Shown in pieces: positions 25,466-34,680 of a stretch of 64,000 bases of DNA (position 1 is its first letter; each line of letters starts with the position of its first letter). Origin of the DNA: Lachnospiraceae bacterium (GTDB lineage Bacteria > Bacillota > Clostridia > Lachnospirales > Lachnospiraceae); the NCBI GenBank assembly GCA_014804785.1, contig JAAUZD010000054.1, positions 1 through 64,000 of the forward strand. The letters run 5' to 3'. The position numbers were made by a program, and so were the translations under genes. The notes beneath the pieces are model-generated. The model saw nothing but the letters and a program-made list of their open reading frames with translations, was not told the origin of the DNA and made no database searches.

Positions 25466-26455
25466 TTAATTGCACTTGTCAATATGATGACATGCTGCGA
25501 AATGTCCTTTTTCCAGTTCGCGCCACTTTGGCGTCTCCTGCGCACATTGTTCGTCTGCGTAGGGACATCTTGTTCTAAAACGGCATCCGGAAGGCGGATT
25601 TAAAGGACTGGGAACATCTCCCTCCAGTACAATACGCTTACTTGCCTTTGCAGTTTCAGGATCCGCGATGGGAATCGCTGAAATCAAGCTCTTTGTGTAA
25701 GGATGAAGAGGACGCGTGATGAGCTCATAGCTGTCTGCAAGTTCCACCATTCTTCCCAAATACATAACACCGATTCTGTTGGAAATGTGCTTTACCGCAG
25801 AAAGATCATGGGCAATGAACAGATAGGTCAGCCCCATTTCTTCCTGCAAATCCTCGAACATATTGATAACCTGTGCCTGGATGGAAACGTCTAGCGCGGA
25901 AATCGGCTCATCACAGACAATGAATTCCGGTCTCACCGCAAGCGCTCTTGCAATTCCCACACGCTGCCTCTGTCCACCCGAGAACTCATGGGGATAACGG
26001 TTTGCATGTTCGGAGTTAAGGCCAACACGCCTCAGCATTTCTATAATAATATCGTATCTTTCCTTTTTGTTTGCAGCCATCTTATGCACATCAATGGCCT
26101 CACCGACAATATCACCGATGGTCATACGCGGATCAAGACTCGCATAAGGATCCTGAAAAACAATCTGCATCTTCTTTCTGTAGGGAAGCATATCCACATA
26201 TTGCTTATTCTCAACATCAAAGATGACTTCATCATCGTAGATAAATCGCCCTCCTGTAGGCTCATATAACCTAAGCAGGGTGCGCCCCGTAGTGGTTTTC
26301 CCACAGCCCGACTCACCTACCAGACCTAAAGTCTCTCCCCGCTCAATGGTAAAGGAGACATCATCCACCGCCTGAACATATTTTTTATTCTTTCCAAATC
26401 CGCCGGCCGGAAAATACTGGCGTAAGTTCTCTACCTGTATGAATTTCTCACTCAT
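25466..26455 (-). CDS. oppF: Oligopeptide ABC importer ATPase OppF
   Basis: A 329-residue ATPase. Walker [10 protein letters not shown] near residue 45, signature FSGGQRQR, Walker [13 protein letters not shown], and the C-terminal peptide-transporter extension with [14 protein letters not shown], a four-cysteine group (with a later Cys) reported to bind an iron-sulfur cluster in some members. It overlaps the end of oppD by eight bases (ATGAGTGA). It pairs with OppD to drive peptide import. Confidence 0.95.
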   Translation of the reverse strand: MSEKFIQVENLRQYFPAGGFGKNKKYVQAVDDVSFTIERGETLGLVGESGCGKTTTGRTLLRLYEPTGGRFIYDDEVIFDVENKQYVDMLPYRKKMQIVFQDPYASLDPRMTIGDIVGEAIDVHKMAANKKERYDIIIEMLRRVGLNSEHANRYPHEFSGGQRQRVGIARALAVRPEFIVCDEPISALDVSIQAQVINMFEDLQEEMGLTYLFIAHDLSAVKHISNRIGVMYLGRMVELADSYELITRPLHPYTKSLISAIPIADPETAKASKRIVLEGDVPSPLNPPSGCRFRTRCPYADEQCAQETPKWRELEKGHFAACHHIDKCN

Positions 26456-27449
26456 TTGCGGTGCCCTCCTCCATCTCTTCTTTCTGGTTCAGCCAGCACT
26501 GGGTATAATGGACTTCCCCGAAATTGCTTACCGGAGGCATTTCCCTCAGACAGATTTTCATGCATGCGTCGCACCTTGGTGCAAAGGGGCATCCTTTAGG
26601 AGGATTCAACATATCCACCGGCGTCCCCTCAATGGGCACCAGTCTCTCATGCTCCTTGGTATCCAGTCTTGGAATGGAGCGGATCAACCCTTTGGTATAT
26701 TGATGTCTTGGTCTATAAAAAATATCCTCAGCCGTTCCGTATTCCACAATTTTGCCTGCATACATAACCGCGATTCTCTCGCACATGCTGGCAACTACAC
26801 CAAGGTCATGGGTAATCATGATGATTGCCATGCCTAGTTTCTCTTTTAATTCCATCATCAATTCCAGAATCTGTGCCTGAATCGTTACATCCAGAGCCGT
26901 GGTCGGCTCATCCGCAATCAAAAGCTTAGGTTCACAGGCAAGAGCTATCGCAATCATGACTCTCTGGCGCATACCACCGGATAATTCATGGGGATACTGC
27001 TTTAATCTCTTTTCGGGTTCATTGATTCCTACCAGTTCAAGCAGCTCTTTGGCGCGTTCTTTTGCCTGCGCCTTGTTCTTATCCGTATGGAGCAGAACGG
27101 CTTCCATAATCTGATTTCCTATGGTATAAACAGGGTTAAGGCTCGTCATGGGATCCTGGAAAATAATGGACACCTCATTTCCCCTGATTTTGCGCATTTC
27201 TTTGTCTGACATATTTTCAATCTGATGTCCGTTAAAGTAAAGACTTCCGCCTATCAGCTTCCCCGGATGGGCAGTCAGCCCCATCAGACTGTATGCCGTT
27301 ACGGATTTTCCTGAGCCGCTCTCCCCTACGATTCCTAAGACTTCGCCTTCCTTCAGATGGATAGAAACATCATTTAACGCTTTTACCTCCCCCGCAGGAG
27401 TGAAAAAAGAAAGTCGTTCATTTTTTATATCAACAAGATATTCTGACAT
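26448..27449 (-). CDS. oppD: Oligopeptide ABC importer ATPase OppD
   Basis: A 333-residue ATPase. Walker A GESGSGKSV near residue 40, signature LSGGMRQR, Walker B LLIADEPTTALD and a cysteine-containing C-terminal extension (CPFAPRCDACMKIC). It begins 18 bp after oppC. Confidence 0.95.
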   Translation of the reverse strand: MSEYLVDIKNERLSFFTPAGEVKALNDVSIHLKEGEVLGIVGESGSGKSVTAYSLMGLTAHPGKLIGGSLYFNGHQIENMSDKEMRKIRGNEVSIIFQDPMTSLNPVYTIGNQIMEAVLLHTDKNKAQAKERAKELLELVGINEPEKRLKQYPHELSGGMRQRVMIAIALACEPKLLIADEPTTALDVTIQAQILELMMELKEKLGMAIIMITHDLGVVASMCERIAVMYAGKIVEYGTAEDIFYRPRHQYTKGLIRSIPRLDTKEHERLVPIEGTPVDMLNPPKGCPFAPRCDACMKICLREMPPVSNFGEVHYTQCWLNQKEEMEEGTANE

Positions 27450-27467
27450 ATTCTCAAACCGCCTTTC

Positions 27468-28514
27468 CTAATGTTTTAATTTCGGGTCAAATGCATCCCT
27501 TAATCCATCACCCAGTAGATTGAAACTTAAGATAATAAGACTGATTAATGCCGCTGGAATAAAAAGCAGATAGGGATATGTATTGATACCGTTCAAGGCA
27601 TCACTGGCAAGGCTTCCGAGAGAGGGCAGCGGCACAGCCACACCCATGCCCAGGAAACTCAAAAAGCTTTCCGTGAAAATCGAGGAAGGAATCTGCAGCG
27701 TAGTAGTTACAATCAGCGTACCGATACAGTTCGTCAGAAGGTGCTTTCTGATGATCTTCCCATTGCTGACTCCCAGCGCCCTTGCTGCCGTGACATATTC
27801 GCTCTCCTTCAGTGTCAGAATCTGGCTTCTTACCATACGCGCCATCCCCACCCAATAGAGAAGTGCAAATACCACGAAAATACTAATCAGATTCTCACCT
27901 ACTACACCAACCCAGGCAAATCCCGGTACGGTCTTGAGATTACCAAGGGGTGCTTTAAACGCAAAGGACAAAAGAACAATCAAAAGGATATCCGGTATAG
28001 TATAAATAATGTCCACAATACGCATCATGATCAAATCCACCCAGCCGCCAAAGAAAGCAGCAACCGAACCATATATGGAACCTATCACCAGGATGATAAC
28101 TGTGGCAATCAAACCTACCAATAATGAAATCCTGCTTCCCATCATCACACGGATGGCATAGTCACGCCCCATCTTATCTGTTCCGAAAATATGTGGGAAC
28201 ACCTTTTCCCCGGCATCAATCCTCGCCTGCTCCTCTGCGGAATACTCCATGGGTCCTAGATGATTGGCACCTTTAAACTGTTCTTTATAATTATAGGGAT
28301 AAAATGCAGGAACAATAAAGGAAAAAATCATGACCAGCACAATGACCACAAGGCTTACCATTGCCACCTTGTTCTTTACAAGACGGCGCATACCATCTTT
28401 CCAAAAGCTGACGCTTTCACGCATGATAATCTGACTCTGTTTTTCTTCCTCAGTTGCCGGAAGGAAGTCCTCCGGTTTTAGTTTTAATTGAAAACTCAAT
28501 GGATTCTGCTTCAT
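27468..28514 (-). CDS. oppC: Oligopeptide ABC importer permease OppC
   Basis: A 348-residue permease with a cytoplasmic N-terminal extension of about 45 residues, then six helices. The binding-protein-dependent permease loop reads YVTAARALGVSNGKIIRKHLLTN. It follows oppB by ten bases. Confidence 0.95.
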   Translation of the reverse strand: MKQNPLSFQLKLKPEDFLPATEEEKQSQIIMRESVSFWKDGMRRLVKNKVAMVSLVVIVLVMIFSFIVPAFYPYNYKEQFKGANHLGPMEYSAEEQARIDAGEKVFPHIFGTDKMGRDYAIRVMMGSRISLLVGLIATVIILVIGSIYGSVAAFFGGWVDLIMMRIVDIIYTIPDILLIVLLSFAFKAPLGNLKTVPGFAWVGVVGENLISIFVVFALLYWVGMARMVRSQILTLKESEYVTAARALGVSNGKIIRKHLLTNCIGTLIVTTTLQIPSSIFTESFLSFLGMGVAVPLPSLGSLASDALNGINTYPYLLFIPAALISLIILSFNLLGDGLRDAFDPKLKH

Positions 28515-28524
28515 ACTCTGCTCC

Positions 28525-29442
28525 TTACTTCAATTTGATACGGGGATCTACCAGTTTATAAACAATATCTACTACTACATTCATAATGATAATCAAAGTT
28601 GCAAGGAAAATGGTAGTTCCCATGATCAATGTATAATCGCGCCCGCTGATGGCTCCGATAAACTCTCCTCCAAGTCCCGGAATGACGAAAATCTTCTCCA
28701 CAACAAAGCTTCCCGTTACAGTATAAGCAAGCATAGGTCCTACATAGGTAACCACCGGCAAAACGGCATTTCTCATGGCATGCTTAAACAAAATCCAAAA
28801 ACCAGCTACTCCCTTTGCCTTCGCTGTACGCATATAGTCTTGTCCCAATACATCCAGCATGGAAGAGCGCATCAGTCTCATGATATATGCTGTAGGATAA
28901 AAAGCAAGGGCGATGACCGGCATGATATAATGCTTCCAACTGGTAAGTCCCATGGTAGGAAGCAGCTTCAGATGAACGCCAAGCGCATACATCAATAGCG
29001 TACAGACTACAAAACTAGGCACAGCAATACCGCAAGTCGAAATCACACTGATCAGACTGTCAAGGAACTTTCCTCTCTTTAACGCTGCCATACAGCCCAA
29101 TGGAATCCCAAGACATAACGCGACAAGTACAGAAATCCCGCCTACTCTTGCCGATACCGGAAACTTCATCTTGATAATGGACATAACGGTACGTCCTCTC
29201 TGCTTTAGACTGTCTCCAAAATCTCCGTGCAGGGCATCCGCCATATATGTAAAATACCTTTGCAATAAAGGCTTATCCAGACCATACTTTGCTTCCAGCG
29301 CTGCTGTCGCCTGCGGACTGATTGCTTTCTCTGACAGAAATGGTCCGCCGGGAACCATGTTCATCAGAAAGAAAGTAAGGGTAGCAACCGCCCAGATTGT
29401 CACGATTGCAAGCATTATTCGTTTTACCACATACTTTACCAT
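28525..29442 (-). CDS. oppB: Oligopeptide ABC importer permease OppB
   Basis: A 305-residue permease, first gene of the operon. The N-terminus MVKYVVKRIMLAIVTIWAVATLTFFLMNMVPGGPF is diagnostic, and the EAA loop is YMRTAKAKGVAGFWILFKHAMRN. Upstream lie a family B repeat and a further decayed copy, so the promoter must be within about 200 bp of repeat-rich sequence. Confidence 0.95.
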   Translation of the reverse strand: MVKYVVKRIMLAIVTIWAVATLTFFLMNMVPGGPFLSEKAISPQATAALEAKYGLDKPLLQRYFTYMADALHGDFGDSLKQRGRTVMSIIKMKFPVSARVGGISVLVALCLGIPLGCMAALKRGKFLDSLISVISTCGIAVPSFVVCTLLMYALGVHLKLLPTMGLTSWKHYIMPVIALAFYPTAYIMRLMRSSMLDVLGQDYMRTAKAKGVAGFWILFKHAMRNAVLPVVTYVGPMLAYTVTGSFVVEKIFVIPGLGGEFIGAISGRDYTLIMGTTIFLATLIIIMNVVVDIVYKLVDPRIKLK

Positions 29443-29459
29443 ACTAAAGTCTCCTTCTC

Positions 29460-29540
29460 AAACAAACGCTGACGCGCTTTGCGGGTCAGCTTATTGTAAC
29501 AAAATAGAAAGCCACGCTTTTATGCTTTCTACGAGTCTTT
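29460..29540 (+). repeat. Family B repeat, third copy, and a decayed fourth
   Basis: AAACAAACGCTGACGCGCTT then TGCGGGTCAGCTTATTGTAA (29460-29499) is a diverged copy of the pair at 23578. Its arms GCTGAC and GTCAGC make a hairpin. The next 40 bp (GCCACGCTTTTATGCTTT and ACGAGTC) resemble a further decayed unit. Confidence 0.6.
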
Positions 29541-29635
29541 CACACGTGAAAAAAGAAAGGAACCACAGTGTTTCCCTACCAAACCCCATCGTCCCCCAAA
29601 ATCTTTTTTATCATATCAAAGAAAATCCTGCTTTG

Positions 29636-30139
29636 TCAAGTGTTTCCACCATTTTCCCAAAGATCCTTTTCATAACACCACCATTCTTCTCCAAAGAGCT
29701 CACATTCCCCTACTACGTTGAAATCCAATCGGGCATAGGAACGGATTGCCTTGAGATTTCTTTTTGCCACAAGGAAATGTACGCCCTTCTTGCCGCGGCA
29801 TTTTAATTCATCCATAGCATATTGCAAGAGTTTCCTTGCTATGCTCTGATTCTGATTTTCACTTCGAACACCTAATCTGGATAATTCCGCTGCGGGTTTT
29901 AATGCTTCACTCCAGAAGGGCAGATTTTCCACTGCTTCATCCTGATCGATGGAGATAACGCCTATTATCTCCTCATTATCATCTTTCAGGCAAAACAATC
30001 CCTCTCTGGACAGATCGCCTTCAATATCTACTTCCCCCGGATATTCATTGGTCCATGCACACAATTCCGTCCCCACCAACGAGCGATATAGCGCCAAAAT
30101 CGCAGCCTTATCCTTCCGGTCTGCTTTCATAAATTTCAT
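29636..30139 (-). CDS. GNAT-family acetyltransferase
   Basis: About 167 residues. The acetyl-CoA fold is visible in EEIIGVISIDQDEAVENLPFW, LSRLGVRSENQNQSIARKLLQYAMDEL and a late AIRSYARLDFNVVGECELFGEEWWCYEK. The start is uncertain: ATGs at 30169, 30139 and 30130 are all possible and none has a strong ribosome site. I chose 30139, where the family-like MKFMKADRKDK begins. The substrate is unknown. Confidence 0.8.
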   Translation of the reverse strand: MKFMKADRKDKAAILALYRSLVGTELCAWTNEYPGEVDIEGDLSREGLFCLKDDNEEIIGVISIDQDEAVENLPFWSEALKPAAELSRLGVRSENQNQSIARKLLQYAMDELKCRGKKGVHFLVAKRNLKAIRSYARLDFNVVGECELFGEEWWCYEKDLWENGGNT

Positions 30140-30206
30140 ATTTTCATCTATTTCTTTCTCACAGGGCATTTTCCCATGTGAAAAATTTTCTCCCCATTGT
30201 TCTATT

Positions 30207-30339
30207 GTAACTGTTCAGTACCTTCACAGTTACAACGCAAAATCCATCCTAAATTGCCTACGGCAATGGGATTTTGCATGCCTGAATCATATTCTCACGG
30301 TCTCAGCAGTAAATGCTTCGACCTGTACTGAATAATTAC
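30207..30339 (-). mobile_element. 133-bp MITE-like element, copy 2
   Basis: Nearly identical to the element at 9738 but in the opposite orientation. It is flanked on both sides by the exact 8-bp duplication GTTCTATT (30199-30206 and 30340-30347). It lies between the acetyltransferase and PAS-protein genes and could fold as RNA into one long hairpin in either direction. Confidence 0.92.
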
Positions 30340-30342
30340 GTT

Positions 30343-30702
30343 CTATTCTAAATCATATAACTTCATTGTTTCAGGATTTCTATATTCATGTTTCTCATAA
30401 TAGCCAATCAGCTTGTCGCCGTCCCGGAGTGCCACCATATAAACATCCTTGTTTTGTCTTTCATTGTGAAATGTGTATACCAGATTATGATCCTTAGAAA
30501 CAGCGAACCATTCCACCACCTGTTTTATCTTTTCTACAGATTGTGCATTGTGGCAATCCAGAAGGCTCTGTCCAATCAGCTTCTCTCCGCCCCATTTCTC
30601 ATAATTTATAGCCGCTGCCTGATTCATATAGATAATTTCGTGTTCCAGGTTGCAGATCACGACCGAACTCCGGTCCTGATCGATGATGCTCTTAAAATAC
30701 AT
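30343..30702 (-). CDS. Single PAS-domain protein
   Basis: A 119-residue protein that is essentially one PAS domain: SSVVICNLEHEIIYMNQAAAINYEKWGGEKLIGQSLLDCHN, then YTFHNERQNKDVYMVALRDGDKLIGYYEKHEYR. There is no output domain. AGGGAGG precedes the ATG. The MITE lies 3 bp past the stop, with one of its target duplications inside the last codons. It may act as a small sensor or adaptor; partner unknown. Confidence 0.85.
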   Translation of the reverse strand: MYFKSIIDQDRSSVVICNLEHEIIYMNQAAAINYEKWGGEKLIGQSLLDCHNAQSVEKIKQVVEWFAVSKDHNLVYTFHNERQNKDVYMVALRDGDKLIGYYEKHEYRNPETMKLYDLE

Positions 30703-30727
30703 AATTTGTCCTCCCTAAGATTTCTTT

Positions 30728-30946
30728 CTAATACTCTTTTGTGACAGTATCAATATCATATATTTTCATAAATGTGTCAAGATCGCTCTCGCTCCGGATG
30801 AGCATAATTTCCTCGAATTTGCCCGTATGTATATTCTTAAACCCTGCAACCTGCTCCCCGTTGCAAATGCTGCACTTTAAAACCGGGCGCAGGTTTTCTT
30901 TATCATATTGCTTCTTATGGGCTGCTTTCTTTTTAAATATGAGCAT
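30728..30946 (-). CDS. Conserved 72-residue protein with CxxC
   Basis: A small basic protein with a KCSICNGEQVAGFKNIHTGKFEEIMLI core and a C-terminal TKEY. I recognise it as a widespread small clostridial family that databases sometimes label aspartate dehydrogenase. Nothing in this short sequence supports dehydrogenase activity. The CSIC motif could bind metal or form a disulfide. It lies 26 bp before the PAS protein gene. Confidence 0.75.
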   Translation of the reverse strand: MLIFKKKAAHKKQYDKENLRPVLKCSICNGEQVAGFKNIHTGKFEEIMLIRSESDLDTFMKIYDIDTVTKEY

Positions 30947-31029
30947 ATCCCCCTCTCTTTAATCCTCAACTTGCTTAACCAAAATCTTATCATAATTGCA
31001 TGGATATTACCATCACATTTCCACCAGAT

Positions 31030-31236
31030 TTAAGAGTTAATACTGTTTTCCAATTCATCGGCTTTCATTTCCATAAATTCCAGCCACACCTTTGTTAACG
31101 GCATTGCATTCACAGCAAACTGCAGGATGTCCTTTTCCGTCCAGCCGTTTATCAACTTGTATCGTTCCGCCAGTTTTTTAAGCCTCTCTTCCAGTTCCTC
31201 GTTATCAATTATATGCATGATTTCAAAGTTTTTCAT
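31030..31236 (-). CDS. Small hypothetical helical protein
   Basis: A 68-residue protein from the ATG at 31236 (AGAAGG about ten bases upstream). It is acidic and mostly helical, with KLINGWTEKDILQFAVNAMPLTKVWLEFMEMKADELE. No domain is recognised, though the length and helical pattern are consistent with a small adaptor or DNA-binding-like protein. A GTG 12 bases upstream is an alternative start. Confidence 0.55.
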   Translation of the reverse strand: MKNFEIMHIIDNEELEERLKKLAERYKLINGWTEKDILQFAVNAMPLTKVWLEFMEMKADELENSINS

Positions 31237-31400
31237 AGTACGCCGCACCTTCTTTATTCAGGGATGAACAATCAGATATTTCTCCCATGCTTCTCTATAT
31301 GCCCATTTTCATATATTCTCATTGTGGCGCATATGGCGGCATAATATTCTTATAATTGCTATTTTTCCTGCATTTCTTATAACCAAATACCAAACTGCTT

Positions 31401-31754
31401 TTACTGCTCTGTCATATACCACTTTCCATTTCTTTTGACTGCCCTCATGGATAACTGTAAGCTCCACACATGCTTACCACCACCAAACACCGCCGCATTT
31501 ACCCTGCTTTTTCCTACGATTCTCGCCCGTTCTCCATCCACTGCGATCTCCATATGTTCCGTCTCTTCGGAATAATAATTCAACGTACCGTTTGTAATAT
31601 AGCCCATATACTGGCTCTTTGTCTGCCGCATCCTTGTCATATGAACCAATACAAAAGATTCATCCAGAGATTCCTCCAGCAATTCCATATCCTTCTCAAT
31701 CATCCCACGATACATTGTGTGGTAGCACTGTGTAATCAGCTCTTTATCGTCCAA
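31401..31754 (-). CDS. SnoaL/NTF2-like (DUF4440-type) small protein
   Basis: A 117-residue cone-fold protein: ELITQCYHTMYRGMIEKDMELLEESLDESFVLVHMTRMRQTKSQYM and HVWSLQLSMRAVKRNGKWYMTEQ are typical. The long frame extends into the flavodoxin remnant. I chose the TTG at 31754, nine bases after AAGGAAGG, which gives the family-like N-terminus (M/L)DDKEL. These proteins bind small ligands or act as isomerases; function here is unknown. It was probably translationally coupled to the now-broken flavodoxin gene. Confidence 0.75.
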   Translation of the reverse strand: MDDKELITQCYHTMYRGMIEKDMELLEESLDESFVLVHMTRMRQTKSQYMGYITNGTLNYYSEETEHMEIAVDGERARIVGKSRVNAAVFGGGKHVWSLQLSMRAVKRNGKWYMTEQ

Positions 31755-31776
31755 AATTTCGCCCTTCCTTTCCGTT

Positions 31777-32049
31777 TCACTCACCAACGAATAAATCATC
31801 CGTACAGGAAGCAATCCATTCTTCTACCTCTGTCTGTGCACTTGCTGCATCAGAACCTCTCACCGAAAGTCCATCCAAAAGCTGTGCATCTGGACAAATA
31901 GATGCAATATCACTTTCACTCCGTCCCAATTGGCTCCCTTCATGGGTGCAAAGGGGCAGTATGGTTTTCCCTGAAAAATTATATTCCTCTAAGAAAGTAA
32001 ATATTGGCTGCGGAAGCGTCCCCCACCAGTTAGGGTATTCTTCTGTCAA
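31777..32049 (-). pseudogene. Flavodoxin, C-terminal remnant
   Basis: Only the C-terminal half of a flavodoxin-like protein is left: YPNWWGTLPQPIFTFLEEYNFSGKTILPLCTHEGSQLGRSESDIASICPDAQLLDGL. The FMN-phosphate loop and the first half are missing, and the frame begins at a TTG with no homology upstream of YPNWW. The break lies at about 32035, just beyond the Schlafen-like gene end at 32069. That gene may therefore have arrived with a deletion of the flavodoxin 5' half. Confidence 0.75.
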
Positions 32050-32068
32050 GTATGAACTAAAAGATTTT

Positions 32069-33589
32069 CTAAGAAACCACTATACTATTGCTTTCGATTT
32101 CATACACAAACCGATACTTTCCTTTACCTCTTCCTTTCACTTCTGCTACAACACCCATATCTCTCAATTTTTTCATAATATCCTTTGATGCCGTAGTTGT
32201 ACATCCAAGGATTTCTTTTACTTCCGGCGCTCCGAATACTTGATTGGTTTCAATCGAATCATAAACCTTCAGCAGATTTCCTTTTGTGCGGGTAAAATAT
32301 TTTTGTTTTGCAATAGCTGCTTTTAATTTTTCTAATTCCAGCTTTTTATTATCTAATTCCGGCTTTTCATTTTGTAAAGTTGGATTTTTAGCATAAATAG
32401 CTGGATTTACTTTTTCATCGGTTTGGTTTTTATTATATATAACTGTCTGTAAAATAAATGCATTTGTATAATACTCCGGATTTTTCTGTCCTGCGGCTTC
32501 CAATTCCTTACACATACGGTCTACGCCTTCACCATATTCTTTCACAAAATCATATGCTTTCAGAAATTCAGCAATTTTAGGATTTCTTGAGAAGTGCGTA
32601 AACCTGATATTATCTGCCCTGACCATCCCCGGCAGTTTCCCCGGGCTTTCAACAACAATGCGGTTATCAAACATTTTAACCTGAATATCAGTTCCAGTAA
32701 TACTATATGCCCTGTGTGTTACCGCATTAACGATAATTTCCTGACGCACAAATTTCGGATATTCTTCTTCCGTCACAAAAATACCCTCTGTTCCCAGATA
32801 TGTCTTTTCTTTAATTTGTGTATCAAGATAAGAAATAGCATCCCTTATCATCTTTAAAATGGTGCCCTTGAATATAACATCCTTTATAACATTCATTTCT
32901 GCGCCAAATTTCTCTTCTACACCTTCATATCGTATAAAGCGGATTCTGGCTCGTGGGAAAAATTTTTGTGGTTCCTTTCCAAATAACAGAACAGCAGCCG
33001 TACTCACTTGCAGTTCTCCATTTTTCTCTATGGCAAAGCCATTATTCTGCTTTAAAAAATCTATCGGTGTCTTGCCATATCCAATCTTTTTAATATATTC
33101 CTTTACCTGTTCCATATCCAAATCATCAATTGTAGCATCCAGAACTAATTTATCCTCAAAATATCGTTCACCCTTGTCATAAGTCAGTTGCAGGCGTTCC
33201 TCAAATTTTAAAAGTTTAGACTTATCTCCCACACGAAGATATACCTCATCAGCCTGATTTGCATGTACCTGTGGGCTTGGTTCAATATGCAATACAATCA
33301 CATGATTTTCTCTTCCTTTATAATCAATACAGGGAACTCTCTCAATATCCACTTTTACCGTTGGTTCACAGAAATCAAACGGGACCCTCAACAGCTCATT
33401 CACCCTCCCGATTTCATAATCTACACCTTCAATTCTCCGGTTCTTATCTGAAATGCCAATAACAATCTTTCCACCATCTGCATTCGCAAAAGCTACTAAT
33501 GATATTGCCAATGCCCTGGGTTCAATCAAAACACTTTTACGGTCAAATGTTTGCCGCTCTTCATTTTGCAATAGTTCTTCAATCGTCAT
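32069..33589 (-). CDS. Schlafen/AlbA_2-domain ATP-binding protein
   Basis: A 506-residue protein. The N-terminal Schlafen-like (AlbA_2) domain shows QTFDRKSVLIEPRALAISLVAFANADGGKIVIGI. The middle has GHKL-like features (EIIVNAVTHRAYSITGTDIQVKMFDNRIVVESPGKLPG), a C-terminal ATPase-like domain. A winged helix (EVKEILGCTTTASKDIMKKLRDMGVVAEVKGRGKGKYRF) closes the protein. These were once called transcriptional regulators, but relatives occur in defence and mobile islands. It is followed by a flavodoxin fragment and preceded by the EVE-like/nuclease pair, so the block 32.0-34.9 kb looks acquired. Confidence 0.88.
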   Translation of the reverse strand: MTIEELLQNEERQTFDRKSVLIEPRALAISLVAFANADGGKIVIGISDKNRRIEGVDYEIGRVNELLRVPFDFCEPTVKVDIERVPCIDYKGRENHVIVLHIEPSPQVHANQADEVYLRVGDKSKLLKFEERLQLTYDKGERYFEDKLVLDATIDDLDMEQVKEYIKKIGYGKTPIDFLKQNNGFAIEKNGELQVSTAAVLLFGKEPQKFFPRARIRFIRYEGVEEKFGAEMNVIKDVIFKGTILKMIRDAISYLDTQIKEKTYLGTEGIFVTEEEYPKFVRQEIIVNAVTHRAYSITGTDIQVKMFDNRIVVESPGKLPGMVRADNIRFTHFSRNPKIAEFLKAYDFVKEYGEGVDRMCKELEAAGQKNPEYYTNAFILQTVIYNKNQTDEKVNPAIYAKNPTLQNEKPELDNKKLELEKLKAAIAKQKYFTRTKGNLLKVYDSIETNQVFGAPEVKEILGCTTTASKDIMKKLRDMGVVAEVKGRGKGKYRFVYEIESNSIVVS

Positions 33590-33661
33590 TGGATTTACCT
33601 ATAACCCTTTCACACTTTCCATGAATTTATCATGCGAAATGCACCACGATAATCCGGATTC

Positions 33662-34636
33662 TTATACCGTTTTCTCAACAAGCTTCAATGTATCATTTTC
33701 ATAATAATATTCTAATAACTTAATTGATTTATTCTCAATTCGTTTTCTCTGAGAAACATATCGCATAACACCTTCCGAATAAGATTTGGCTATAGCTGTA
33801 GTTCTTACCATATTAGAATCACCGGAAACTTTTTTCTGTAAAAACCATGATTCATAACTAATCAACTGTTTTAGCGCATCCTCATTAAATTCGTCTCGTT
33901 TTACTTCAATAATATCATATGAAACAACCTCTCCTACTAACAACGGATTCTCAAACATAAGCAAAAAATCCATTTCCCTACCCAGATTTGTCGGAACATA
34001 ACATAAATAATCAGAATAATTCCCAAATATATCTGTATATGATCCTTTAGCAAATTCCGCGTTCAATAATGCCATAATTGTAAATTCATATTTAGGATAA
34101 TTATTTTGAAAATGAAGATTATCCGTGATATTAAATGGACGATATGGGTATGGCTGCATTATTATTCCCTTTTTCCCCGTAAATGGATTTAATTTCATAA
34201 ATTCCTTTAATAATACATTGAATTCTCCATTTGATATTGAAAACATTGAATTAGTACCTGTTGATCTTTCCAACGCCCAAGTCCATATCTTCCCCATATT
34301 ACGTAAATCGTTAATATCATCCAGTTTCAATTCATTTTTGAAATTATATTGTGACCATTTAATCCTGCATCTAAATGGATACAATCTATCCTGCCATATA
34401 GGTGTTTCTTCATAAAATGGGCATCCATCAACCTGCCAGACTCCTCGTAAGGATTTTGACTTAATCACATACATTAAAACATAATCATTTTCTTTAATTC
34501 CAGCTAGTCTTGATAGTAAGCCATCAACCACATTATCATGGCGTTGCCCATCCTTCGCTTCCGGCAATGCAACAATACCTTTTTCAACACATATTTTATA
34601 ATTTTCTTCTGATACAGTAAAAATATGTACAGCCAT
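33662..34636 (-). CDS. Possible EVE-like N-domain plus PD-(D/E)XK-like nuclease
   Basis: A 324-residue protein from the ATG at 34636, six bases after GAGGAG. Residues 1-110 (AVHIFTVSEENYKICVEKGIVALPEAK, then DNVVDGLLSRLAGIKENDYVLMYVIKSKSLRGVWQVDG and an aromatic-rich region) resemble an EVE/PUA-like domain that binds modified bases. The C-terminal part has EMDFLLMFENPLLVGEVVSYDIIEVKRDEFNEDALKQLISYESWFL, with the spaced E/D and EVK of a PD-(D/E)XK nuclease. The fusion would suit modification-dependent restriction. The domain call is mine from pattern only. It follows the small helix-turn-helix gene after 44 bp. Confidence 0.6.
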   Translation of the reverse strand: MAVHIFTVSEENYKICVEKGIVALPEAKDGQRHDNVVDGLLSRLAGIKENDYVLMYVIKSKSLRGVWQVDGCPFYEETPIWQDRLYPFRCRIKWSQYNFKNELKLDDINDLRNMGKIWTWALERSTGTNSMFSISNGEFNVLLKEFMKLNPFTGKKGIIMQPYPYRPFNITDNLHFQNNYPKYEFTIMALLNAEFAKGSYTDIFGNYSDYLCYVPTNLGREMDFLLMFENPLLVGEVVSYDIIEVKRDEFNEDALKQLISYESWFLQKKVSGDSNMVRTTAIAKSYSEGVMRYVSQRKRIENKSIKLLEYYYENDTLKLVEKTV

Positions 34637-34680
34637 ATACCTCTCCTCATAATCAAAACTATTTGTATTCTCACAATCCA

